Origin: an uncultured Collinsella sp.
GTDB taxonomy: Bacteria > Actinomycetota > Coriobacteriia > Coriobacteriales > Coriobacteriaceae
DNA length: 14,856 bases
Assembly (NCBI GenBank): GCA_900552875.1
Contig: USCS01000013.1
Coordinates: forward strand, 1 to 14,856
Direction of reading: 5' to 3'
In this document: one piece after another, positions 5,546 to 13,910 of the stretch
Numbering within the stretch: the first letter of the stretch is position 1
Layout: the number at the start of each line of letters is the position of its first letter
Notes under the pieces: generated by a model
Told to the model about the DNA's origin: nothing
What the model saw: the letters and a program-made list of their open reading frames with translations, nothing else
Databases searched by the model: none
Position numbers and translations under genes: made by a program

Positions 5546-5578
5546 CAAAAATGAGGCGCCCCGTTGGACGCCTCATTT
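5546..5578 (-). terminator. Terminator of the D,D-carboxypeptidase gene
   Basis: AAATGAGGCG at 5549-5558 pairs perfectly with CGCCTCATTT at 5569-5578. Read on the minus strand the hairpin ends in a T run (ATTTTTGA). It lies 25 bases past the stop codon of the minus-strand gene and separates it from the tRNA-Ser locus. Confidence 0.8.
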
Positions 5579-5603
5579 GGTTCGATGTGATATCGCTCCG
5601 GCC

Positions 5604-6944
5604 CTACGCCTTGGGCGCCTTGGCTACGGTCTCGCTCTCTGCCGTGAGTGGCCGGTTGTCGATGCGGCGGCCCAGGCGGTCGAGCTTCACGAGGAGCCAT
5701 TCAATGGGATTCGGCCCTGTGCCTTCCTCGTCGGCAACCAGGTCCATGACGGCGACCTTGGTGCCGTCCTGCTTGAGCGTAACGCTGCCCACCTTGTCGC
5801 CCACATGCACCGTGCCCGAAAGATCGTCGTAGCTAACCTTTTCGGTCACCTCGCCGGCAAGGGAAAACACGGTCGCTTGCGCCGTGGGGTCGGCGAGCGT
5901 GGCGTCGATCGTCTTGTCCGTCCAATCTGTCTGGCTAATGCGTGCCATGAGCGGGTTGCCGTTGGCGGTCTTTTCCTGCGTGTTGGCGATCGCGACCGTG
6001 ACCTTGTGGCCGTAGTACCAATTGGCAAGGGTTGCGGTATCGGTAAAGCGCTGGTCGGTGGTGGTGGAGTTCAAAACGACGGTGTAGATCTCGTCGCCAT
6101 CGCGGTTGTAGGCACCCGTAAAGCAATAGCCTGCATCGTCGGTGGTGCCAGTCTTGCCACCGATGTTGCCATCTTGGCCCAGCAAATAGTTATGCGTGTC
6201 CATGGAATGCGAATGGTCGGTGCCGTCGGCGCCCGTGACCTCGATCCAGGAATCCTCGCTCGCTACGACCTCGCGGATCGTGTCGTTTTTCATGGCCTCT
6301 TGCATCATCAGCGCTACGTCGTGTGCGGTTGAGTGCATATTGCCAGCCCACTCATCAAAGTCCAGACCATGCGGGTTTTCAAAAAGCGTACCGGTGCAGC
6401 CGAGCTTCTTAGCGCGCTCGTTCATGGCCTTCACAAATGTGGCCTCGGCGTCTTTGGTCTTGGGGTCGATCTTCTTGCCCACATATTCGGCGAGCACGAT
6501 GGCGGCGTCGTTGCCCGAGGGAATCATCAGACCGCGCAGCGCCTGCTCCACGGTAAGCTCGTCGCCTTCGAGCAAGCCGGCGGTCGAATTACCCACGGTG
6601 GCTGCGGCGTTGCTCACCGTGACCTTCTCATCCATCTTGCAATTCTCGACGGTTAGGATTGCGGTCATGACCTTGGTGATCGAGGCGATTTTGACCTGCT
6701 CATCGGCGCCACGGGCATAGTAGACGGTGCCGTCTTTGCCCATGACGAGGGCATTGGTCGCATCGATATCGGGCAGGTTTTCGGCCGTGATGCCGCGCGC
6801 ATCGGCGGTTTTGCCGCAAACATTGTCGGTCGTGAGCACTTGGGCGCCGGCGACGGTGGGCGCGCCAGCGGCAAGAGCGATAGCGCAGACAAAGCCGGCG
6901 GCAAGCTGGGCTGAGCGCTTTGCAAAAGAGGTGAGGGACTTCAC
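5604..6944 (-). CDS. D-alanyl-D-alanine carboxypeptidase (PBP5/DacA family, serine peptidase S11)
   Basis: The enzyme removes the terminal D-Ala from peptidoglycan pentapeptides outside the membrane. I chose the GTG at 6944 (protein begins VKSLTSFAKRSAQ) because a signal peptide follows at once (about residues 10-34, ending VAGA-Q). A TATACT -10 element lies inside the longer open frame that runs to 7055, so that frame is unlikely to be all coding. Numbered from this start (446 aa), the penicillin-binding motifs are SITK at 88-91 (nucleophile Ser88), SGN at 143-145 and KTG at 264-266. A C-terminal beta domain and a final amphipathic segment (WLLVKLDRLGRRID) match the PBP5 membrane anchor. It is divergent from a VanR/VanS-like pair, suggesting joint control. 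The RBS before the GTG is weak, so the exact start is less certain than the function. Confidence 0.92.
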   Translation of the reverse strand: MKSLTSFAKRSAQLAAGFVCAIALAAGAPTVAGAQVLTTDNVCGKTADARGITAENLPDIDATNALVMGKDGTVYYARGADEQVKIASITKVMTAILTVENCKMDEKVTVSNAAATVGNSTAGLLEGDELTVEQALRGLMIPSGNDAAIVLAEYVGKKIDPKTKDAEATFVKAMNERAKKLGCTGTLFENPHGLDFDEWAGNMHSTAHDVALMMQEAMKNDTIREVVASEDSWIEVTGADGTDHSHSMDTHNYLLGQDGNIGGKTGTTDDAGYCFTGAYNRDGDEIYTVVLNSTTTDQRFTDTATLANWYYGHKVTVAIANTQEKTANGNPLMARISQTDWTDKTIDATLADPTAQATVFSLAGEVTEKVSYDDLSGTVHVGDKVGSVTLKQDGTKVAVMDLVADEEGTGPNPIEWLLVKLDRLGRRIDNRPLTAESETVAKAPKA

Positions 6945-6983
6945 AGATTTCGCTTTCGACGGGATGGTCTCTTCTGGAACTAG

Positions 6984-7012
6984 AGTATATCGTTTGCCGG
7001 CGTCGGCGATCA
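6984..7012 (-). promoter_or_regulatory. Putative promoter of the D,D-carboxypeptidase gene
   Basis: On the minus strand TATACT (6984-6989) is a good -10. The best-spaced -35 at 7007-7012 (TGATCG) is poor, which would fit a promoter needing an activator. It gives a leader of about 33 bases before the GTG start at 6944. Confidence 0.4.
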
Positions 7013-7053
7013 TCGCGTGCGTGTGTGGCCCACATCCGCGCCCGAACGGGCAC

Positions 7054-7080
7054 AAGGGTGCTTAAGGTCGACTTAATCAC
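7054..7080. promoter_or_regulatory. 27-bp imperfect inverted repeat, candidate operator
   Basis: GGGTGCTTAAG (7054-7064) and CTTAATCACCC (7070-7080) are inverted with 10 of 11 bases matching and a 5-bp centre. The same sequence also gives CTTAA as a direct repeat with 11-bp spacing, a geometry common for OmpR/PhoB-type regulators. It lies between the divergent carboxypeptidase and VanR-like genes, upstream of the latter's -10 (CATAAT, 7116-7121). Confidence 0.5.
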
Positions 7081-7115
7081 CCACGCTTGTTGTGTGTGGC
7101 GTGCGTCGCCTCGGG

Positions 7116-7121
7116 CATAAT
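7116..7121 (+). promoter_or_regulatory. Putative -10 element of the VanR-like gene
   Basis: CATAAT lies 21 bases before the ATG at 7142. No -35 stands at ideal spacing: TTGTGT at 7090-7095 is 20 bases away and TTGTTG at 7087-7092 is 23. This suggests dependence on an activator, perhaps at the inverted repeat 7054-7080. Confidence 0.35.
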
Positions 7122-7141
7122 GGAGCGCGAGAGGAGCACGC

Positions 7142-7837
7142 ATGAACGAGCACATTTTGGTAGTTGATGACGAAAAGGCCATCGCCGACTTGGTTGGTAT
7201 CTACCTTACAAAAGAGGGCTTTGATGTCCAGATTGCCTATAGCGGGGCCGATGCTGCCAAGGCAATCTTGGAGCAGGAGTTCGATCTGGCGCTGCTGGAT
7301 GTCATGCTGCCCGATATCGATGGGTTTGAGCTGCTGCGTACGATCCGTTCCAGCCATACCTATCCCGTGATCATGCTGACGGCGCGCGATGCCCAGCAAG
7401 ACAAGATCGGGGGCCTTTCGCTTGGCGCGGACGATTACGTGGTTAAGCCGTTCCGTCCGCTGGAGCTCATCGCGCGCGTGCACGCTCAGCTTCGCCGCTA
7501 CACCAGCTACGGTAGCCGTGCACAGGCGGCCGAGTCGCCGACCATTCAGCTCGACGGCTTGGAGATCAACCGCGACGCTCGTTCCGTGACGGTGGACGGT
7601 GCGCCGGTACGCCTCACACCCACCGAGTATTCAATCTTGCTGTATTTGGCTGAGCATCGTGGCAGCGTGGTGGCGGTCGAGGACCTGTTCCGGGCGGTGT
7701 GGAACGAGGATTTTATGCCCGGCTCCAACAATACGGTGATGGTGCACATTCGCCACCTGCGCGAAAAGATCGGCGATGACGCTCAAAAGCCGCGCTTTAT
7801 CAAAAACGTCTGGGGCGTCGGCTACATAATCGAATAA
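7142..7837 (+). CDS. VanR-like response regulator, OmpR/PhoB family
   Basis: This is a DNA-binding response regulator of 231 residues. The ATG has a GAGGAG RBS 6 bases upstream. The receiver domain covers residues 1 to about 118: acidic pocket DDE at 9-11, phosphoacceptor Asp53 in LLDVMLPD, Thr80 in MLTARD and Lys102 in VVKPF. A winged-helix domain fills about 133-231, with LTPTEYSILLYLAEHRG and the wing VWGVGYIIE. The opening MNEHILVVDDEKAIADLV is close to VanR proteins. The partner kinase gene starts 25 bases downstream, so the two form an operon. The nearest plausible target is the divergent D,D-carboxypeptidase. Without vanHAX nearby, a housekeeping envelope-stress role is as likely as glycopeptide response. 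Confidence 0.9.
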   Translation: MNEHILVVDDEKAIADLVGIYLTKEGFDVQIAYSGADAAKAILEQEFDLALLDVMLPDIDGFELLRTIRSSHTYPVIMLTARDAQQDKIGGLSLGADDYVVKPFRPLELIARVHAQLRRYTSYGSRAQAAESPTIQLDGLEINRDARSVTVDGAPVRLTPTEYSILLYLAEHRGSVVAVEDLFRAVWNEDFMPGSNNTVMVHIRHLREKIGDDAQKPRFIKNVWGVGYIIE

Positions 7838-7862
7838 CGCCTTTGATGGTGGGGAAGTGGAT

Positions 7863-9101
7863 ATGACAAAAGACGATAGGCAGGCATTCGAGGTGCCCGA
7901 TCGACTCTTTGAATACGTGAGGTCGGTCGTCGACAACCGCGCGCTTGCAACGGTGCTGCTCTTTTTGCTGAGCCTGCTGCTGATTGGCATCGATAACATC
8001 GCTGGAATCTTGGCGGTGCTGCTTGTCGGCTTTTTGCTGATCGATCGATTTGAAATCGTACGCCGCTGCGTGGTGATTGGCGGTGCCGCGTGGGCCATGA
8101 CGTTGGCGATTGGCGCCATGGCACTCGGCGGCATCGAAGGGCCAGTGCTGTTCGATGCCGGCTTTGTATTCAACATGCTTGGCTTTGTGCTGGCGCTTGC
8201 CGTGTGCGTGCTGTTCTTTTGCGGCCGCGCCCTGTACTACCAGGGCTACGAGCAGGGCGAGCAGCATGCCGATTGTGTGCTGGCCGCTCGTATTCAAGAT
8301 CGCCTGATCGATCACCCCGACACCTGGGACAACATCGACGGCGACTTCCTGGAGGTCGAGGGCGCACTCAACCGTGTGCGCGATCGCGAGCGCAAGGTGC
8401 AACAGGCCTTGCGTGACGAGTCTCATCGCAAAGACGATCTGGTCACGTACTTGGCACATGACCTACGCACCCCGCTTGCCAGTGTGGTGGGCTATCTTTC
8501 GCTGCTGCAAGAGGCTCCTGAGCTGCCGGTTGAGCAACGTGCGCACTTTACGGGCGTGGCGCTCGACAAGGCGCACCGGCTCGATGCGCTCATCGAAGAG
8601 TTCTTCGATATCACGCGCTTTGACTTCCACGATATCGTGCTCACGCGCGGCTATGTTGATCTGGGGTTGCTGCTGGCTCAGGTGGCTGACGAGTTCTATC
8701 CCATCCTCAACGAGCAGCATAAGGAAGCCCAAGTTGATATTCGCGAGGACCTGACGGTGCTCGTGGATGGCGACAAGATGGCCCGCGTGTTTAACAACAT
8801 CATGAAAAACGCCGTCGCCTATAGCTATGAGGGCTCGACTATCACGATTGAGGCCAGGCGCCAAGACGATGGCGGCGTGCGCGTGCGCTTTATCAACCAG
8901 GGCGATCCGATTCCGGCGGCAAAGCTCAAGGTGATCTTTGAGAAGTTTTACCGTCTGGATGCGGCTCGTGCGACCAATCGTGGCGGTGCCGGTCTGGGCC
9001 TTGCCATTGCCAAGGAGATTGTCGCGGCGCACGGCGGCGCCGTTGCGTGCGAATCGACGCCCGAGCACACGGTATTCACCATCGAGTTGCCCGCCGCATA
9101 G
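7863..9101 (+). CDS. VanS-like sensor histidine kinase
   Basis: This membrane sensor kinase is expected to phosphorylate the VanR-like regulator encoded just upstream. I chose the ATG at 7863, placed 5 bases after GGGGAAG; an in-frame GTG at 7857 would add two residues. The product has 412 residues. Four hydrophobic segments (about 27-43, 46-62, 69-89, 99-120) form a compact membrane sensor with only short external loops. A coiled HAMP-like linker follows. The H box is YLAHDLRTPLASVVGYL with His199. The N box is VFNNIMKNAVAYS, and the ATP lid region has GGAGLGLAIAKEIV. These boxes resemble VanS kinases closely. It lacks a large extracellular domain, so it may sense within the membrane or via a partner. 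It is followed by an independent pstB promoter. Confidence 0.9.
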   Translation: MTKDDRQAFEVPDRLFEYVRSVVDNRALATVLLFLLSLLLIGIDNIAGILAVLLVGFLLIDRFEIVRRCVVIGGAAWAMTLAIGAMALGGIEGPVLFDAGFVFNMLGFVLALAVCVLFFCGRALYYQGYEQGEQHADCVLAARIQDRLIDHPDTWDNIDGDFLEVEGALNRVRDRERKVQQALRDESHRKDDLVTYLAHDLRTPLASVVGYLSLLQEAPELPVEQRAHFTGVALDKAHRLDALIEEFFDITRFDFHDIVLTRGYVDLGLLLAQVADEFYPILNEQHKEAQVDIREDLTVLVDGDKMARVFNNIMKNAVAYSYEGSTITIEARRQDDGGVRVRFINQGDPIPAAKLKVIFEKFYRLDAARATNRGGAGLGLAIAKEIVAAHGGAVACESTPEHTVFTIELPAA

Positions 9102-9122
9102 CCAGGCTGCCCTTACAAACAC

Positions 9123-9149
9123 TTGACAATGCGCTCACGTGCGTATGAG
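9123..9149 (+). promoter_or_regulatory. Putative pstB promoter
   Basis: TTGACA at 9123-9128 is a perfect -35 hexamer. The best -10 is TATGAG at 9144-9149 at a short 15-base spacing. It lies just after the stop codon of the VanS-like gene and upstream of pstB. Confidence 0.45.
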
Positions 9150-9162
9150 CCGCAATTCCTAC

Positions 9163-9190
9163 TATCGATACTGCTGAATTGATATCGATA
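9163..9190. promoter_or_regulatory. Paired TATCGATA palindromes in the pstB leader
   Basis: The palindromic octamer TATCGATA occurs at 9163-9170 and again at 9183-9190, exactly 20 bp apart (about two helical turns). The second is part of a 10-bp palindrome, ATATCGATAT, that abuts the pstB RBS. The arrangement suits cooperative binding of a dimeric regulator or a short leader hairpin. No regulator can be named. Confidence 0.45.
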
Positions 9191-9204
9191 TGGAGGTATG
9201 CGGT

Positions 9205-10080
<876 letters not shown>

Positions 10081-10090
10081 TACCATCTAG

Positions 10091-10104
10091 TAAAGGTACC
10101 TTTA
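10091..10104. promoter_or_regulatory. 14-bp perfect palindrome between pstB and phoB
   Basis: TAAAGGTACCTTTA is a perfect palindrome in the 64-bp gap between pstB and the response regulator gene. TTAAGAT just after it (10108-10114) could be a -10 element. It may be an operator for phoBR, or a small hairpin affecting read-through from pstB; no T run follows, so it is not a terminator. Confidence 0.4.
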
Positions 10105-10144
10105 GGGTTAAGATGCGGTCATGCCGGCCGCAAAGGGGTTCAAC

Positions 10145-10873
10145 ATGATCTATTACGTCGAGGACGATGACAACATCAGGGATTTGACGGTCTATGCACT
10201 GCGCAAGCAGGGGATCGAGGCCGAAGGCTTTTCGTGCGATGGTGAGTTTAAAGCTGCCGTGGCGCGACGGGTGCCCGATGCTGTACTGCTCGATATCATG
10301 CTGCCCGATACCGATGGCTTGGCGATTATGCGTCGTCTGCGTGCCGATCGCCTGACGGCGACGGTGCCCATCATGATGCTTACCGCCAAGGATACCGAGC
10401 TCGACAAGGTGATGGCGCTCGATGGCGGTGCCGACGATTACCTGACTAAACCCTTCTCGCTCATGGAGCTCGCCAGCCGCTGCCGCGCACTGCTGCGTCG
10501 CGGCGGCATGGTCAAGCAGGCGAGCGATGTGCTCAGCGTGGGCGACATCGTGCTCTCGCCCAGCCATCGCGAGGTGACCGTTGCCGGCGAGCCGCTTAAG
10601 CTCACCCTGCGCGAGTTCGACCTGCTCGAGTACCTCATGCGCAAGCCCGGCGTGGTCTTTACCCGCGAGTCGTTGCTGCAGAGCGTGTGGGGCTGGGACT
10701 TCGACGGCGGTTCGCGCACCGTTGACGTGCACGTGCAGACGCTTCGCCAAAAACTGGGCGAGCATGCCGGCGCCATCGAGACCGTGCGCGGCGTGGGCTA
10801 CCGCTTGGCCGAGCCTTCTGCCGGCGATGGTGCCGAAGGTAACGACACCGCGGCCGCCGCATCGGAGGAGTAA
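10145..10873 (+). CDS. phoB: PhoB-like phosphate response regulator, OmpR family
   Basis: This transcription factor has 242 residues. The ATG at 10145 (MIYYVEDDDNIRDL) has AAAGGGG about 6 bases upstream and is preferred over an ATG at 10121 without an RBS. The receiver domain has acidic EDD at 6-8, phosphoacceptor Asp50 in VLLDIMLPD, Thr80 in MMLTAKD and Lys102 in LTKPF. The winged-helix domain (about 135-225) includes LTLREFDLLEYLMRKPG, the recognition region RTVDVHVQTLRQKL and the wing VRGVGYRLA. A low-complexity Ala/Glu tail ends the protein. The sensor kinase gene starts 3 bases after the stop. Assignment to phosphate control rests mainly on the adjacent pstB and on the kinase's PhoR-like sensor. 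Confidence 0.87.
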   Translation: MIYYVEDDDNIRDLTVYALRKQGIEAEGFSCDGEFKAAVARRVPDAVLLDIMLPDTDGLAIMRRLRADRLTATVPIMMLTAKDTELDKVMALDGGADDYLTKPFSLMELASRCRALLRRGGMVKQASDVLSVGDIVLSPSHREVTVAGEPLKLTLREFDLLEYLMRKPGVVFTRESLLQSVWGWDFDGGSRTVDVHVQTLRQKLGEHAGAIETVRGVGYRLAEPSAGDGAEGNDTAAAASEE

Positions 10874-10876
10874 CCC

Positions 10877-12301
10877 GTGGTCTTCGCCCCCCAGGGAAAA
10901 CATACGCTGTCCCACCGCGTTTTTGTGACGATCTTTGTCTGTGCCATGGCGGTTATCGTGGCGTTTACGGTGCTGGGTGCGTTCTTTGTGCAAAACACCT
11001 TGGCGGATGCCACGAGTGCCAACCTGGCGCAGGAAACCGAGCTCATTGCTGCCGCCCTCGACGAGCAGCAGGAGCCCATCCCGTTCTTGCGTAGCCTCGA
11101 TCGAGAGGACTTGCGCATCACGCTGATTAACAAGGATGGATCGGTTGCCTACGACAACGAGGCGTCGCCTTCCACACTGCCCAACCATGGCGATCGCCCC
11201 GAGGTCATCGAGGCCTTTGAGAGTGGTTTGGGTTCCGCGGAGCGCGCAAGCTCTACGCTCGACGAGATTATGCTGTATCGCGCCGTCGCCCTTGATAACG
11301 GCCAGGTTGTCCGCTTGGCGCAGGCCCAGCCTGGCGTTGCGGCGATTTTGCTGTCGATGGTGGCGCCGATGCTGCTTATCGCAGCAGCGGGTGCGGTACT
11401 CTCGTTTTTTATGGCGCGCCGTGAGTCCCGTGCCATCATCGCGCCGTTGCAAGAGGTGGATTTGGACCACCCACGCCGTAGCTATGAGCACGCCTATGCC
11501 GAGATGGTCCCCATGCTTGAGCGTATCGAGTCGCAGCGCCAGGAGCTCAAGCGCCAAATGGCGGTGCTGGCGGACAACGACCGTATGCGCCGCGAGTTCA
11601 CGGCGAATATCACCCATGAGCTCAAGACGCCGCTTACGGCGATTTCGGGCTATGCCGAGCTCATCGCAAACGGCATGGTCGAGGGCGAGGGCGACCTGCG
11701 CAACTTTGGCGGTCGCATCTATCGTGAGGCGGGCCGCTTGGCAGCGCTTGTCAACGATATCCTTACGCTGTCTAACTTGGACGAGGCCGAGCGTGCAACT
11801 GAGGGCGAGGCGGTGCCCATTGGTTCCACGGAGCCTATTGAGCTCTCGCGTGCCATCTACGCGGTTGAGCAGCGTCTTGAACAGGTCGCCCGTCAGGCGA
11901 ATGTGACGATAAGTCATGAGACCAAGCCTGTGGTCATCGAAGGCGTGTCGCGCTTGATTGACGAGCTCATCTATAATCTGGCGAGCAACGCCATCCGCTA
12001 CAATCGACCCGGCGGTGCGGTTACGCTGCAGTGCGGCACCAACGACGAAGGCCATCCGTTCCTTGCGGTCGCCGACACGGGAATCGGTATCGCGCCTGAA
12101 GAACAGGGCAAGGTATTTGAGCGGTTCTATCGCGTGGACAAGAGTAGGTCCAAGGCGCGCGGCGGAACCGGTCTGGGGCTTGCAATTGTCAAGCATGCGG
12201 CCCTGTATCATCACGCCACGCTCGATCTGTCGAGCGAGTTGGGCGTGGGAACCACCATTACGGTGACGTTTCCCATACGGCAGGACGAGCCATTCGCATA
12301 G
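10877..12301 (+). CDS. phoR: PhoR-like sensor histidine kinase
   Basis: This membrane-bound kinase has 474 residues. The start is a GTG with GGAGGAG upstream, 3 bases after the regulator gene, so the two are translated as one operon. Transmembrane helix 1 is at about 15-37 and helix 2 at about 155-179. They enclose an extracytoplasmic domain of about 115 residues with RITLINKDGSVAYDN and NHGDRPEVIEA, a pattern typical of Gram-positive PhoR/PnpS sensors. A linker leads to the H box NITHELKTPLTAISGY (His247), the N box YNLASNAIRYN, then DTGIGIAPEEQGKVFERFYRVD and GGTGLGLAIVKHAA. There is no obvious cytoplasmic PAS domain. It probably responds to phosphate limitation through the Pst system, as in other PhoR kinases, but the ligand is not shown by sequence. 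Confidence 0.88.
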   Translation: MVFAPQGKHTLSHRVFVTIFVCAMAVIVAFTVLGAFFVQNTLADATSANLAQETELIAAALDEQQEPIPFLRSLDREDLRITLINKDGSVAYDNEASPSTLPNHGDRPEVIEAFESGLGSAERASSTLDEIMLYRAVALDNGQVVRLAQAQPGVAAILLSMVAPMLLIAAAGAVLSFFMARRESRAIIAPLQEVDLDHPRRSYEHAYAEMVPMLERIESQRQELKRQMAVLADNDRMRREFTANITHELKTPLTAISGYAELIANGMVEGEGDLRNFGGRIYREAGRLAALVNDILTLSNLDEAERATEGEAVPIGSTEPIELSRAIYAVEQRLEQVARQANVTISHETKPVVIEGVSRLIDELIYNLASNAIRYNRPGGAVTLQCGTNDEGHPFLAVADTGIGIAPEEQGKVFERFYRVDKSRSKARGGTGLGLAIVKHAALYHHATLDLSSELGVGTTITVTFPIRQDEPFA

Positions 12302-12326
12302 CGATACAACATAGATATTGATGCAG

Positions 12327-12370
12327 ACGCCGCATTTGACTTTCGGGTGCGGCGTTGTTGTGCAATTTTA
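12327..12370 (+). terminator. Probable terminator of the pstB-phoB-phoR operon
   Basis: ACGCCGCA (12327-12334) pairs perfectly with TGCGGCGT (12348-12355) around a 13-base loop. It is followed by TGTTGTGCAATTTTA, a T-rich but interrupted tail. It lies 26 bases after the phoR stop codon. Confidence 0.6.
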
Positions 12371-12420
12371 CGATTGCTTCCGACATTTTTACAGGAGAGC
12401 CTGTTTCTTATGTATAGAGT

Positions 12421-12449
12421 TTGGTCTCGGTAAAAAGATGCGATAACAT
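12421..12449 (+). promoter_or_regulatory. Putative promoter of the polysaccharide control operon
   Basis: TTGGTC (12421-12426) and TAACAT (12444-12449) are 17 bases apart, leaving a leader of about 40 bases before the ATG at 12497. A second possibility is TTTACA (12388-12393) with TATAGA (12413-12418) at 19 bases. A short hairpin, ACAGG-AGAG-CCTGT (12391-12404), lies upstream. The rest of the 195-bp gap between phoR and the next gene shows nothing else I can support. Confidence 0.4.
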
Positions 12450-12496
12450 ACGGACAGTTTTGTCAATCCGAACTGGGGAAATGAAAGGCAAGCTGC

Positions 12497-13153
12497 ATGA
12501 CCCTTCTCGAACTGTTCCAGCTGCTGAAGAAGCACCTTAAGCTGGTCATCACCCTTCCGGTGGTCTGCGCGATCGCCATGGGCATCGTGTCCTTCGTTGC
12601 GATGGACAACACCTACACCGCGACGACGAGCATGTACATTCTCGCCAAAACCGACGATAGCGGTCAGATGAGCTACAACGATCTCTCGGCGAGCCAGATG
12701 CTTTCCAACGATATCGCCACGCTGCTGGATAGCGATAGCGTTAAGAGCGGTGCTGCCAATGAGCTGGGCCTTGCTGACCTGGATGACTACAAGGTGTCTG
12801 TTTCCTCCGAGACCACCACGCGTGTCATTACGCTTTCGGTTACCGGCACCGATGCCAAGGAGACGGCTAAGGTCGCAAAGGCCATGGCCAGCTCGGTGAG
12901 TACGGTCGCTCAGAACGTCGGCGCTGCCCAGAGCATCAACGTTATCGACGAGGCTAAGACTCCCGAAGTCCCCAGCGGCCCCAAGCGTATGCTGTACGTT
13001 GCTGTCGCGTTCCTCGCGGGCATCTTTATCGCAGTTGCCTATGTCGTTTTGGCAGACATGCTCAACACCCGCATCCGCGGTGCCGAAGAGGCAGAAGAGC
13101 TCCTGGGCATTCCCGTTGTTGGCCGAATTCCGGCTATGAAAGGTGGTAAATAG
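12497..13153 (+). CDS. CpsC/YveK-like Wzz-family polysaccharide co-polymerase and kinase adaptor
   Basis: This membrane protein sets chain length of capsule or exopolysaccharide and activates the cognate tyrosine kinase. The ATG at 12497 has AAAGG 8 bases before it; an upstream ATG at 12481 is out of frame. The product has 218 residues. The N-terminus MTLLELFQLLKKHLKLV leads into transmembrane helix 1 (about 17-36). A Wzz-type external domain (about 37-163) contains YTATTSMYILAKTDD. The Pro-containing TPEVPSGPKR precedes transmembrane helix 2 (about 165-186). A cytoplasmic tail with GIPVVGRIP fits the kinase-activating segment of Gram-positive CpsC proteins. The kinase gene begins 2 bases after the stop. 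Confidence 0.9.
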   Translation: MTLLELFQLLKKHLKLVITLPVVCAIAMGIVSFVAMDNTYTATTSMYILAKTDDSGQMSYNDLSASQMLSNDIATLLDSDSVKSGAANELGLADLDDYKVSVSSETTTRVITLSVTGTDAKETAKVAKAMASSVSTVAQNVGAAQSINVIDEAKTPEVPSGPKRMLYVAVAFLAGIFIAVAYVVLADMLNTRIRGAEEAEELLGIPVVGRIPAMKGGK

Positions 13154-13155
13154 GC

Positions 13156-13893
13156 ATGGCTAAGGCAAAGAACACCGATAAGCTCGTTGTACAGAATGCC
13201 GCCAAGACCCTTCTGGCCAACATCCGCTTTGCGAGCGTGGACGACCCCATTCGCACCATCACCGTTACGTCCTCGATTCCCAACGAGGGCAAGTCTACGG
13301 TTTCCATCAACCTTGCCCAGGCTATCGCCACCAGCGGCAAGAGCGTCCTGCTGGTCGAGGCTGATATGCGTCGCAGGTCCCTTGCCGATATGCTCGGCGT
13401 CCGCTCCCGCGGCGGACTCTATGCAGTCCTTTCCGAGCAGGTTTCTATTGACCAGGCGATTGTCGAGACGGGTCAGAAGAACTTCTACTTCCTCGATGCC
13501 GAGCCGCATATTCCCAATCCTGCCGACATCATCGTCTCTCACCGCTTTGCCAAGCTGGTAAAGGCACTGTCCGCCAAGTTCCAGTACGTCATCTTTGATG
13601 CTCCCCCGGTCGGCACCTTCATCGATGCTGCCGAGATCGCAAGTCTGACCGACGGTGCGCTTTTTGTCGTGCGTGAGGACTTCACCAAGCGCGAGGAGGC
13701 GCTCAACGCCATCGGTCAGCTTAAGAAGTCCGAGAAGGTCAAGCTCATCGGTACCGTTATGAACTACTGCGAGACCGAGACCAGCGAGTACTACTACTCC
13801 TACTACACCAAGGACGGTAAGAAGGTTAAGAAGGGCTCCGACGATCAGGGCACTTCCAAAAAGGGCATCTTCACCAACCGAGCAAACGTTTAG
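13156..13893 (+). CDS. CpsD/YwqD-like bacterial tyrosine kinase (BY-kinase)
   Basis: This cytoplasmic kinase of 245 residues autophosphorylates on a C-terminal tyrosine cluster and works with the CpsC-like adaptor encoded just upstream. Walker A is SSIPNEGKSTVS with Lys46. Walker A' is LLVEADMRRR at about 65-74, with Glu where many relatives have Asp. Walker B is VIFDAPP at 145-151. The C-terminal cluster EYYYSYY (about 211-217) is followed by a Lys-rich tail. The N-terminal VVQNAAKTLLANIRF matches the oligomerisation segment, where relatives have EAYRTLRTNI. The stand-alone kinase with a separate membrane adaptor is the Firmicute/actinobacterial layout. The opposing phosphatase gene lies 17 bases downstream. 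Confidence 0.92.
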   Translation: MAKAKNTDKLVVQNAAKTLLANIRFASVDDPIRTITVTSSIPNEGKSTVSINLAQAIATSGKSVLLVEADMRRRSLADMLGVRSRGGLYAVLSEQVSIDQAIVETGQKNFYFLDAEPHIPNPADIIVSHRFAKLVKALSAKFQYVIFDAPPVGTFIDAAEIASLTDGALFVVREDFTKREEALNAIGQLKKSEKVKLIGTVMNYCETETSEYYYSYYTKDGKKVKKGSDDQGTSKKGIFTNRANV

Positions 13894-13910
13894 TTGATTA
13901 AGGCTGACCT

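Noticed and set aside
7142..9101. A glycopeptide resistance cluster
   Set aside because: VanR/VanS-like genes alone are insufficient; no vanH, D-Ala-D-Lac ligase or vanX gene lies in the window, and the neighbouring enzyme is a standard PBP5-type carboxypeptidase.
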